The notes beneath the pieces were generated by a model. That model saw only the letters and a list, made by a program, of their open reading frames with translations, was not told the DNA's origin and ran no database searches. 64,000 bases of DNA from Eleginops maclovinus (Eukaryota; Chordata; Actinopteri; Perciformes; Eleginopidae), in assembly GCF_036324505.1 (NCBI RefSeq), contig NC_086349.1, forward strand, positions 23,398,247 to 23,462,246, written 5' to 3'. Made by a program: the position numbers and the translations under genes. Positions 52,891 to 64,000 of the stretch are shown here, piece by piece (positions within the stretch are counted from its first letter, which is position 1; each line of letters starts with the position of its first letter).

Positions 52891-55800
52891 TCATGACAAA
52901 ATGTGTACGAAGAGAATGGCCAGGCCAATGTTGAGAAGGATGACCATGCATATCATTATGGTGTTTGGGCCCTTAAAGAGAAGTAAACATGAGATACTGT
53001 ATGAGGGAAATGAAGTCAGTCAACCATCCTGTGAATGTGTAGATAATGTATCACTCAAGAAATAGATTGGGGTTTTGTTGGTAGTAAACATTTGTATAAT
53101 TATGGGAAACGAGCAGACAGGTTCAGTGTTCAAATGTATTTAACTTGTACGTAACTTGTCTATTTTTAAAACATCTACTGCTGTAATTATACTAATGAAT
53201 CACTGTTAATTAAACACACTTTAATGTACATTTAAAGATAAGTAAAGAGATAGATATAATGAGTAGAACATCTGGATTTATTTTTGAATAGTTTCACATC
53301 TTGTGATCAAGCAGAGGCAACTTATAATTGAATAGTTCTACATTTTAGGAGATGCACTTTTTTCACTCAGCAGGTATAATGTGGCATCTCTCTGTCGTTT
53401 TTTAGCATGTGCTTATCAGCACTACGTACTGAACAGTTGTGTGTGTGCAGGCATTTAATTCGTTTTGCAGGACAATGATGTGTTAGGGAAAAGTTAAGGG
53501 AAGACCAAAAGGATTTGAATTCATCTTGAATTCTCCAATCATGAAACCACATAATTTACTTACTTTTGACAGTTTTGGATTGACTACAACAGCTGACTCT
53601 GTAATCGGTGCTAAAATAATCAAATGTGAGTTACTGTGTTTAATAACTGTCTTACCTCCAGCTCCAAAGACTCTGCAGGCACCTCAGGACTTGTGCTCAA
53701 CACCATGGCCCTCAGTCTGGCTTCTGCTTTGGGCTCCACCTTCACGGCGGTTTTGGCAACAATGGCTTTGGCCTCCACTGGCTTTGGTGCAGGTTTGGGT
53801 TCAGGAGTTGGTGTAGGTCTTGGGGATGGAGCTGGGCTCGGTTGTCGTTTCGGTAACGGCTTTGTTTCTGCTTTGCTGGCCGGCCTGCTCGCCTCCCGCG
53901 ACTCCACTTTGTTCTCAGAGACGGACGGGGCTCGTTCTTGGACTGATGGAGCTCTCTCAGGTTTGACCTCGATGGTTTTAGGCTCGGGGGTCGCGGCTTT
54001 TGATGACACTTTGGACGTGGGGCGCGGCGCTTCTTCTTCGTCTTGAGAGATGAGGCCATTCCTCATAGAGGCAACAGGAGCAGGAGTAACATCTGGAGCT
54101 GGCACCTCTGAATCAAACTTCTGCAGGGGCTTTATCTCCAGGTCAGATCCCTGCTCGTTCTTGCTGCTCTGACGGCTGGGGGTGCGAGAGGGGCCACGAC
54201 TACCGGGGGCCCCTGTGCTCTCAGGTGCAGCCGGGGCGGGAGCAGAAACAGAGGTTGCTGGGGTAGTGGGCCGACTGTTGGGTCTGCTGTTGGACTTACT
54301 GCTGCCCTTACTGCCTCCACTTTTAATGGATTTGTCTTCGTTCCAGCTTCCTGGACTGAGGAGCTTGGGGTCTTCCTTGCTGATGATGCCAGGGCTGGGG
54401 GAGGGGGTGCGGGCTGGGGACGAGCCAGGCATGAGGTTATCCAGTTCATTCATGAGGGGGCTCTCTGGTGGCGTGGGCAGGGGCTCCTCCTCGGCCAGGA
54501 GAGGCTCATGCATGATGGTCTCTGTGGTCTCACTTCCCTCTATGCCCTCAAGTATCACTCTCTTCTTTAGATACTCAGGACCTGTGGGAGACCAGTTCCA
54601 CCAGGATATTAGTCATTCACAGTCTTAATGTGTTAGAGGGACATTTATAATACACACTCTACCTTTTAATTGTATTGCTTTTACATTTTTAAATATATCC
54701 TTTCTGTCCTTTGAGGCTATTATTTTTACCAGATCCCTTGAAAAGACTTAAACCAACATTGTATTAAAGTCCGCCTCTCATAGTTGTTTTGAATTCATGT
54801 TCACTTCTGCAGCTGGTCTCTAGCTGTATAATTCCCAATACAATTTTTCCCTTTTAGACACACAATTCTTTAAAAGCTGGACTTAATTAATCCCAAAGAT
54901 TGCTAGGGGACGTATTGTTAGTGAATGCCACTCAATCAGGAGTATTTGTTGCTCTATAGGGATATTTTGGGACTCCAGGACGGTGCATGTGTGATTGAAT
55001 GAAAGTAAACTACACTGTCTGGGTTCATGGTTATCAAGGTAACGCATCAGTCTGTCTCGTTTATTTTATTTGAATAGCTATTAGTTTTCTTTCTTTAACA
55101 GCCATTGAGGTCTATGGAACAGAGAAAGGCGTTAGATGAGGGTTTGGACACACAGATAATACTTGTTAGAGGTTCAATTCATAGCAGGACTCGTCCATTT
55201 TGTAGTATTACTCTGACACAATATATTACGCCTCTCAGAAACATGGATTACTGTCAGATTTTGCTCTCTGCTGAGGAAAAAAGCAGGAGAAAATAGCAAG
55301 AGGCTCCAAAATGGCTGTGGCGCTTTTGTGTGAACGTGTAAGTGTGAGTGTCGCCAGACTCGCAATGAAACTGATATGATCCCTTCGACCCAATAAGATG
55401 TTCCTTTTTTAGACATTCAGATGCGACTACCCTTGTGGAGAGCCTCAGCCGAAGATGTGCCAGCTCAAACTGGAGACAGGGACACTTCATAAACTAATGC
55501 GTGGTTAGTGGTGGAAGAAGTACTCAGATCTATTACTCTAGTAAAAGAAGCAATACCAAAGTGTAAAAATAATCTGTTACAAGTTAAAGTTATCCATTTC
55601 AAACTTCACTTCTGCGATAATTAGCATCGAAATGTATTTTAAGTATAATGCAGCATGGCCTATTTCACAATGGTTAGTGACGATGAGTGATGCATTCATC
55701 TGTCATTGCTTTAACGTTGCAGGCAGGTAGAAATGTAGCTTTTTATTTTTCCTTTATACTGCAGTAGCTTGAGAATTTCGCAATTAGATCAATAAAGTTA

Positions 55801-56143
55801 GCATTATCCAAACAATTTCATCATAAATGTATCTTTTGATTGTTTTTTTTAGTTTGAATCTGTAAAGTAAGTTAAGGTATTAGATAAATATAATAATTCC
55901 CACTAACACAGAAGGCAGGAAAGGAAAATACTAATGTTTTTCTGCTGTAACTGTTTGAGTTTACTGTGTTATTAGCCAATGATTAACCATTGTTCCAGTA
56001 TTCCCCTCAGAGCAGGCCACTGACCTGGCTGATAGAAGGACGGGGAGAGCTCTTTGGCCACCAGTCGGGCGATGCTGGACTCACTGTTGGAGGCCAGAGC
56101 TGCCTGCTCCGCTCCGTCTGCCTTCCCCTTCGAGTGGGTCGTC
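52891..56143 (-). CDS. jph2: Junctophilin-2, C-terminal 374 codons, 5'-partial
   Basis: Junctophilins tie the sarco/endoplasmic reticulum to the plasma membrane at excitation-contraction junctions: N-terminal MORN repeats bind the plasma membrane and a C-terminal helix anchors in the reticulum. Three exons are seen: 56025-56143 ([12 protein letters not shown] ... [10 protein letters not shown], the conserved alpha-helical region), 53656-54581 ([14 protein letters not shown], then a long Pro/Ser/Glu/Lys-rich linker) and 52891-52971 ([18 protein letters not shown], the membrane anchor, ending HILS). JPH2 is favoured because [23 protein letters not shown] and the [15 protein letters not shown] anchor follow human JPH2 as I remember it better than JPH1, JPH3 or JPH4. 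Junctions are in phase. The MORN exons are beyond the right edge. Teleosts may have two jph2 copies; which one this is cannot be told. Confidence 0.88.
55508..55800. repeat. Interspersed fish repeat, 'AAGTACT' type, in a jph2 intron
   Basis: Begins 'gtggtggaagaagtactcag'. It is the same family as 4565-4890 and 61108-61410. Ends approximate. Confidence 0.55.
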
Positions 56144-57277
56144 CTGCAGAGGGAACAATGCCACACAGATCATCCATCACTGGTACAACAACAATCAAAC
56201 AGATGTTATATCTGCAGGTTGCTGTTATGACAGAACCTGAAGATATGCATCTGAAAGGTTATTTTCATACGTTGGCACCACACATTGAAAATATCTTGTA
56301 TCAACACTGTAAGTGTGCTCCGGAGAATGATGATGACACTATCACGCTTTGTTAGATTACAACACTCTAAAGACAGTTTAATGAGAAAATTCTGAGGGAC
56401 ATTATCAAACCAACAAGAAATCAGATCAACAAAACAATAATGAACAAAGCACACCCTCATCGACGAGAGGGGAATGGCATCAAGCTGCTCTCCATCTTTA
56501 ATTAGCAGCCAGTCCCCTTACTCTCTGAATGACACTCTATTCACTGTAGTTGTGACTTTTAGATTAAATGAATTGACAACGGGTAGGCTACCAAAGAATA
56601 AGATACTGCAAATCTATTTTGGTGAGCAAAGATATGAGTATTTGTTGTGTTTCTTCATATATGCGGGATTAGAAAATGAATATCCTGGGTTTTTAAATTT
56701 TGAAGGCGTTTCTTTTACTTTTTTTGACCAAACCTTTATGAGATTATCATGAAAATAGTGAGCATACTTTCTTTGTAGCTTAAATATCACAACCTGTGTT
56801 CTCTAAACCATGTTAAATTCTACACAGAAAGGTTGATAATGCAGTTTTAAAATGCAATGTAAATGTTTTAAAATGAATGCACGTTATCTTGACTTTTCTA
56901 ATCAAATACATGATGGACCTTGAATGTGAGACCTTTAGCGAAGATGGTTTAAGACGGTTGAACCCAAAATACTGCAGTACAGGGGATTGTTTATAGTGTT
57001 CAATCAGGGCTGGGGGGGGCTACAAGTCATATGGCTCATTTAACCCCCTGTCCCGTAGCTAATAATACATTAGCTACCGAGAGAGGAGGTGTCCTTCCTG
57101 CCGTTGGACTGGAACAGAAATAAATTATACTTTCATCGCCCCCCAGCAGGACAATGAGTTATGGCTGTAAGACACTAAAAAATCCATCAACACACATCAT
57201 TCATGTTTTTATGTGACAGAGAGACAGAGAGGTCAGGGGTGATTCATAAAGCTACAGAAAAGTTAGGACCGACAATT

Positions 57278-57497
57278 GAAATGGGCCCTACTTTGTTCAT
57301 TTTCAGGTTCATTTTTGTATTTTGTGCTTCTGCTGTGACATGTTTCCATGCTTTACTGTTCAAAAAGGGAGTGTGTGGGAGAGCAACTCTGGATTTTGTT
57401 TGGGATTTTTGCCTTTGCAGACCATTTACATGCACAAAAACCTGTTTAACACACTAGAGGTGAAGGTAAACCTCCAAAAAGCACAATGGGGCCCCAT
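57278..57497. repeat. Interspersed fish repeat, 'GGGCCC' ends
   Basis: Runs from 'aatgggccctactttgttca' to 'cacaatggggccccatt', with inverted-looking ends. An opposite-strand relative is at about 61945-62270, sharing 'catttacatgcacaaaaacc' as its inverse, and a fragment starts at about 44822 in T7 intron 1. Confidence 0.6.
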
Positions 57498-57994
57498 TAC
57501 GGTTATTGGGCTTCATCCATAATGCAACATCTATGTAGCACCGATAAACTAAAAATAAATAAATAAGCACACACTAAATACTATGTTCATACAGCCAAAA
57601 TGGGGGAGCAACATTTCCCCAATACAACAGTAGCAATATTTCATACTGTTTCTATCTTATCATGAATGAACAACACTAAGAGGCTGTTGTTGTTTAACTG
57701 ATGCATTGGAGCTAAATGCTAAAATCATTCCCATAATTTCTTAACATGTTCACCCAGTACAACCGTGTTAAAGTAATGCTAATAGTTGTGCTAATTGTTA
57801 GCACTTAACACGCTGTCTAACTTTCAATTACCGTACAAATTAGATTTCTGACGAGAGGGTAGCTCTAGTTAAAAGTAAAGGGATCGCAGTTCATTCTTTG
57901 GGGAACATGTGTACCATTATTCATGCCAATCCTTACAATAACTTGTGCCAATGCATCTTATGTAAGCAGACATATTCATCCCAAAACTGAACGG

Positions 57995-58145
57995 TTTAAC
58001 CTGCTGGTGGATAAAACGTCAGGAGTTCTTCAAAGCTAGTAGGCTTCATCCCGAGGGGGACTTGAATATCTGTACCAAATTTGAAGGCTGCAAATTCAAT
58101 CATTTTTTCTGGTATTTCAATCTGTACCAAAGTGGGCAACACACT
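57995..58145 (-). repeat. Interspersed fish repeat, second copy of the 1498-1640 family
   Basis: The 'gaatatctgtaccaaatttg' core is characteristic of this teleost family. Orientation is opposite to the pmel copy. Ends approximate. Confidence 0.5.
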
Positions 58146-58615
58146 AAAGAGATATATCATTTGCATGCAGAGAGTTCAGGGCTGCTGCTGCTGCACATTA
58201 ACGGGGAGAATTACTGATTGTGATTACTCTGTGGATACTTGACATACTGTAACTTTACACTGAGCTGAATATAGCTCCCGGGTCCACTTGAAGACTCAGA
58301 GGGGAAGATGCTTCCCACTGGAACAATTAGAGACTCCTGAGGCTCCCTGTTTGAGATGGATGAGCTCCACCTGTCCACACACACACCGTCAGCACCTCTT
58401 CCAGGAACAAACGCACCCTCACATGTTTATATTCACAATGAAATCTTTCAATAAAGCACGGCTACGAATAACAGCAGCTTCTTTCTAGCAACAAGCTTTT
58501 AGGAACAACTCCCAAAGGCAACAAAAGCATACTCAACACACCAAAGAAACACTCTTCTGTTTGACAGCAGTGTATAAAGTGAGTACCATGTGCAGTTCTG
58601 AATATATCAACCTAA

Positions 58616-58680
58616 ATCAGAATCAGAATCAGAAATACTTTATTTATCCCAAACTGGGAAAGCGAAATACAAAAAGAAGA
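58616..58680. repeat. LINE-end-like fragment
   Basis: 'aatcagaatcagaaatactt' followed by 'tatttatccc' is the common fish LINE terminal sequence with its short GAATCA repeats. A piece in the opposite orientation is at about 10214-10245 ('gggatcaataaagta'). Confidence 0.45.
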
Positions 58681-59601
58681 AGCACAACAAATGATTAGAA
58701 CTAAAAATAAATAAAATGAGTAAAAATGAGAAATATACAAATGTCAAGGTGTGCATGTTATGTCAGTTCACAAGAGAGGCTATGGAGTATGTGTGAGTAT
58801 GAATAAATGTATGTGTATTTGACATATATCACACTACTGAGACACAGCTTTTAATGTGTAAGGTTGCAGGCTTTTCTCATTCATTTTTTGTACTCACAAT
58901 AAAAAGGAATGCACTGTAATCCTTAAATAACCAACGTTATTGTGACAGGACGTGCAGGGCTGCTGCAAATCAAGGGACAGTATAAAGAGCCTGAAATGAT
59001 GCTTGGGTGTCACTTGACAGTATATTACTTTCATGTGATACTCAGAGGTAATATAATACTTGTTTACCATAATAAATGTGTTTGATGGTTACCAGTAACA
59101 TAGAATGCATTGCCTTTGAATGAACAACCTATTGGTTTAAAAGATTATATAATATGCGCCCTACTTGTTATCAACTATGACATACTGTAAGTGTGTTGCA
59201 AGCATTGCATTGCATACAAATAATCCAATAATATGTTTCTAAGGAGCAATTCTGCACGGTGTTGTTGTATACCTCATGTCATCCATCTTTATGATATCAA
59301 GCTTTCCCCTCATCAATCCCGTATGATGACGAGGCCAAAGATTTTATGCAAATTCTCCTAAATGAGAACAAAAATGTCACAGTGACATAAACACTCAGTC
59401 TCAGTATTCTAACTCAGGTGCATCCCGTTTAACTTAATCAGCATTGAGAATTTTCTATGCCTTGATTAAAGTCATCAGTGGTGCTTGCAGAGCTCAGAGA
59501 CGAGCTGCGAAGGCTTCTAAAAACATTTCTGCGCATCGAAGGTCTTCAAGTGCACAGTGGCCTCCATCACTCTTAAGTGAAAGCTGCAACCTCTCATAAC
59601 C

Positions 59602-59603
<2 letters not shown>

Positions 59604-59692
<89 letters not shown>

Positions 59693-59721
59693 TGTGTGTG
59701 TCTGTGTGCGTGTGTGTGTGT
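59604..59721. repeat. (TG)n microsatellite
   Basis: Nearly pure TG with a few TCTG and GCG interruptions at its right end. Confidence 0.97.
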
Positions 59722-60805
59722 CACCAGGATAACTTTCAGCACCACAGATGTGCAGAAACCTGCAGACTTGAATTGTGCGAACCCTCATCCCATGTCCTTG
59801 AGAGTACAGTAACAGCTCAAACCTGCTTATCAGTGCGAAGGAATGACAGATTTAACTTTGAAAATATAACCAAAACGTTTCATCATTCAGAGAAAAGAAC
59901 CAAAGCCTCCAGGAATTGAGGAGCAGCTGAATACTGAGCTGTGTTTTCTTATATTTGTATCGGGCCACTGTGGTGATGGTTGCTCAAATCTGCAAGCTAC
60001 TAAAAGCATGGGAGGTGGCCAAGCTAATATGGAGCTTGTTATGTCTGGGATCAACTGTAAGCCTTAAAAAATACATATTATAGAAAACAGAAGCTTAAAC
60101 AGGTATCTTTTAATTATAAGTTCAGTTAGTGACAATACAAATGAGAAAATGGCAGATAAAATCCAATAAGTAGGTATTTATTTGGAGTAAATTTGTCGAT
60201 ATTTTTGTGCTTTAATCCAAAAATGAGGGAATGGGTGTTATTTTTGTCAGTTGAGGTTAAGGAAACACAATCCTGCCAAAAATGAGGAAATGGTTGCTGT
60301 ATATAGATCTTTTTTAGTGAATACTATTAATAGGGAGCAGACAAAGGAAGTAGCGGTGCTCTCAAATTAAACTCTGGATTTTTGCAGCCCTCCCTCTAAC
60401 AACAGAACGAAAATGATGAAAATGAGCCATCATGGCCTCTTGAAGTTGTATAACTGCTGCAGTGTGGGTCGGTCCTGCAGTGCTTCTCTGCAACCGAACA
60501 TGACATTTGACACTGTGACCTAAATACCCTTTGTGCCTTTAGGGCTGCCTTAAGGATTCTTGTTGTTCTCTGAGGAGGAATGAGACGTCAGCAGCCTTCA
60601 AAATGTAAAGCCATGAACAATTGTACACATTTAAATCCTATTTTAGCCGACGCACAATGGAGAAGCCTTTTCTTCGAAAGGGTCCTGCTGTTCGACTGTT
60701 TTGTGACCACTTGTCACGCTGCAGTTGTCTCGAAGGCTGCTGAGGGCAAGAGAAATTCTGGCATTCTGGCATGTGCCACTTTATCTTTGTGGAGGGGCCT
60801 ATTCA

Positions 60806-60919
<114 letters not shown>

Positions 60920-61107
60920 CGTGCAAGAGAAAGAGAGTGTGTGAATTTGGTGTCTATAAAAAGACGACTAAATGCTTCAGACTATAATCAAATCACTTTG
61001 TCAAAATAGGCGAACATTAGGAGATAATTGCAACCTCATTATTGCAGCATTGCTAGAAGGTCACATCATAAATACACCCAGAGTTCTCAGATCAGAATAT
61101 AATAAGA

Positions 61108-61410
61108 AAAACTACCCATTCCACAGTGTAGAAATACTAGTAAAGGTCACACCCTCAAAATGTAGAGAAGTATCTATGCCATAAGTAAAGGAGCTTATGA
61201 ACCATTTCAGAACGACACATGTTATATAATCGGATGGAAATGAATGTGTTTGTGGGGGCTTGTTTTTTCACTTTTTAGCTTTTTATATCCTCCATGCATA
61301 AAACTATTTAATAAATAGATGTAGCAGGAATAAAAGTACAATATAAAGTAGTCTAAAAAATGTGTGTATTAACTTGAGTGCATGTATTTAGTTACTTTCC
61401 TTTACTAGAG
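61108..61410. repeat. Interspersed fish repeat, 'AAGTACT' type
   Basis: Contains 'cacagtgtagaaatactagt', 'aaaagtacaatataaagtag' and 'gtatttagttactttcct'. Third copy of the family in this window. Ends approximate. Confidence 0.5.
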
Positions 61411-61944
61411 CAGCTACAGAGATCTCATGAATAGTCCTGAGCTGTGGTGGGAATTGAACTCTATTTACAAATGCTACACACAAACTGCTCGTATCAGCAG
61501 TACAGTATGTAATCCAAGCCGCAGAACTAAAGCTAGGTGTGGTACATATATACGCCAACATTTTATACCCAAGTACTTGCTTATGAGCTGTGTCATATTT
61601 ATACCCGTGGAACCATTTGACACCGCTGCTGACGCAAGATGGACCGAGGTCTTCAACTGCTGCTGCCGGCGAGCAGTGGGTGATAGAAACTAAATCAGCG
61701 ACCAGACGGCTGTTCTAAAGCAGAGGTGTGCACCATTTTGTATTTGATTTGCTAAAACAGGACACAAGAGGGTTAATTTATAGGTATTAGCCGAGCTGTA
61801 GGGTGTAATGGACTACATGTAGTGGGATTAGGATACTAAAAGATGTAGCTGTAATCCCTCACAATAAGAAAACGTAATACGATTACTGGTACAAATGTAA
61901 ACAAAATTGAAACACAGTTGAAAGTTTTTCATATTTAAAAAAGC

Positions 61945-62270
61945 TCATTGTGCTTTTTGGGGGTTTTCCCTTCCCTTTAGTGTGTTATATAGGTTTTTGT
62001 GCATGTAAATGGTCTGCAAAGGCTAAAATCCCTGTGTTCCCTCCAGAGGGACTTTCTCTCCCCCACCCCCCGGCCTGAAACGCCTCCATTGGGCTCCTTT
62101 GTTTTCATCCGTAACATAGTGATATCACTATGTAACACTCACGCTTCAATTGGCTTACGCTCCAACACACTGAACGTGATAGGGGGCGGGACATCTCTAA
62201 TCAGTTGACCAATCACAACAGCTAACCAAAATGAAGATAATAGGGTCCTATTAACAACATGTCTTGAACC
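61945..62270. repeat. Interspersed fish repeat, 'GGGCCC' family, inverted copy
   Basis: Contains 'tttttgtgcatgtaaatggt', the inverse of text at 57420-57440, and 'cattgtgctttttgggg'. The right boundary is uncertain. Confidence 0.5.
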
Positions 62271-62512
62271 TGATTCCTTTTTTTACTTAGTTCTAGTAAT
62301 GGAATATATTTTTAACCCTCCCATCCCTCGTAATAGGTATGCAGACAAACACTGGGTTTCAGCTTATAAACAGTCTGCGTGTGTCTGTGACTAGGCAGGA
62401 AAAATGGGGTTTGCAGGCCGGGGGAGGGGGAGGGGGGATAATCAGCTGTTGCATTCCCCTGTGATTGTGATACAGCAAGAGTGAGCCTGCCCATATTTAG
62501 TCAGGGCTCCTC

Positions 62513-62652
<140 letters not shown>

Positions 62653-63756
62653 ATTTACACCCTTCCCTGACACACAGGTCCTCCCACAGCCGGCCCACGC
62701 AACAGAACAATGTCCACAGAGTGTCTGAGTGCCAGTCAGCTAACGGACCTGAAGAGGACCGGTCTGGCATCTCATTCAGCGCACACGTGTATTTTTAACC
62801 TTCGACTTCATCGCCAAAGGATCATGAAGTGATGAAACCACTGCCAGGAACAGATGTGTCATGTCTCCACTGCTTGTATAATAAACAGATTTAAATTCAA
62901 CGTGAAAAACAGCCAATGTTTAGTTTGTGTGGTGACTCAACTATTTAGATCCTCTACTGAAACAGAATATAAAACTATGTATATTTTGCAGGGGTTGCTC
63001 CTTCACTTATTTATTTGTGTTTGTAAGAAGCCTATTTTGCTAAGTACTTTTCATTTGTTAGCAATTTTGGCTAACACATTTACAATATATGAGTATAGAC
63101 CACTGGTGTTCCAGTAGTTTGGTATACTTCCTATGAGGTGTTGTTTGGTTAGTTAAGGCCACCGAGGTGCTCCTGGAAGCTTTCCTGCATAAACACTCTG
63201 AGCTCTGCAGGCGCCTGTCGATGTGCTGTAGGTGAGCTGGAAGCACTGGCGCAACGAACAGCAGCCCATAACTCTCATATACTGCTTATCCTCTGGAGTA
63301 CAATATTTGGATTTCGATCTGCAGGGACAGGGCTCTGCAGTCCATCAGCGCTGTAAACACTGAGCTTAGTTCAGGTGCTGAAGACGATGGTGGAGAAAAA
63401 CAACACCGCCTTGTACGGGCACAGCTTACTGAAGGTGGATGTGTGCACACATGAGACATAAAGCACATGAATGATTGATTTCTTATGAATTGATTTCAGA
63501 ATACACTGATTATAATTCATTTGAGATATTCTCATTTTCACTTTTCATTACGATCGCAACCCGCCACACTGATTTATGCTCATGGATCTGGTCTGTCAGT
63601 AGGCCTACGTTAAAGAAGTAGTTAGTCAAGAAGATCAGTCTTCCACCATTTCTAGAATTCACAAACTACACACAACATAAAAAAAGTTCTGAAAGGCATG
63701 TATTATTACCTCTGGAGAAGCAGGCTAGCAGTTTGCCCCTGTTTCAGTTCTGTGAT

Positions 63757-63781
63757 GCTAAGCTAAGCTAAGCTAAGCTAA
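63757..63781. repeat. (GCTAA)5 short tandem repeat in an interspersed repeat
   Basis: Five exact GCTAA units. They sit at the end of a teleost repeat that begins near 63607 and has the 'gtttgcccctgtttcagt' wording. Confidence 0.7.
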
Positions 63782-64000
63782 CTGTCTACTCACAAGTAGG
63801 AAGTAGGAAGTACTTTGTTCTTCCAAAAATTATGGACCTGTTGACCCTGTGTGATCCTATATTTGACTTGGGCCAATAATTATTGGACAGATATGATTTT
63901 GGTTTTACCATAAAACTCTTGGCGAGACAAGTATTAACTTATTTTGTCAAAGTGAAATGAGTTTAACAGGCTTAAAAAGAGCTGGTTGAATTCTCCAGAT

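Noticed and set aside
52583..52951. Lys-rich 122-codon frame on the minus strand
   Set aside because: It is the CTT repeat read as lysine codons, partly overlapping the jph2 anchor exon in another frame.
53636..54628. Alternative-frame and antisense open frames over the jph2 linker exon
   Set aside because: The linker is Pro/Ser/Ala-rich and GC-rich, which leaves other frames open by composition. The jph2 frame alone matches flanking exons in phase.

Overview
The window looks like a teleost fish chromosome segment. Genes are split by short GT-AG introns, fish-type interspersed repeats and long (AC)/(TG) microsatellites are common, and the recognisable genes are vertebrate. All calls come from reading the sequence; no alignment or database search was run. 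'Teleost' follows from the gene families and repeats; no species is named.

Layout, left to right. (1) 811-7457 (+): the 3' ten coding exons seen of pmel, the melanosome amyloid protein; its signal-peptide exon lies off the left edge. (2) 8169-50445: a cluster of eight alpha-tubulin genes, here called T1 to T8. Each has the same plan: an exon coding only the initiator ATG, then exons of about 223, 149 and 980 nt. Order and strand are T1(-), T2(+), T3(-), T4(+), T5(-), T6(-), T7(-), T8(+). This gives three head-to-head pairs (T1/T2, T3/T4, T7/T8) and one co-oriented run (T5-T6-T7). T1-T4 have TUBA1A/1B-like tails (VDSIEG...); T5-T8 have a different tail (ADSLG...). (3) 52891-56143 (-): the last three coding exons of a junctophilin, best matched to jph2. 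Its MORN-repeat exons lie beyond 64 kb, so 56.1-64 kb is its intron.

The cluster is evolving quickly. T6 is a clean unequal-crossover chimera: T5-like in its promoter, exon 1, intron 1 and the start of exon 2, and T7-like from the rest of exon 2 to its 3' flank. T4 is a patchwork of T1-, T2- and T5/6/7-like blocks. T3 and T4 face each other across an imperfect palindrome of about 490 bp that forms both promoters. T8 lacks the acetylatable Lys40 (Gln instead) and has two extra residues in that loop. T4 and T6 each carry a single-base frameshift, either real inactivation or a sequence error. T7 and T8 share a CCAAT / CACGTG / CCAAT / TATAAA promoter layout that is eroded in T5 and T6.

Mobile DNA collects mainly at 19.7-25.3 kb between convergent T2 and T3: a short inverted-repeat element, a hAT relic with a Tc1 element nested inside it, an L1/Tx1-type LINE relic and a solo LTR with a 5-bp target duplication. 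Another inverted-repeat element sits in T6 intron 1, and the matching intron of T5 shows the empty site.
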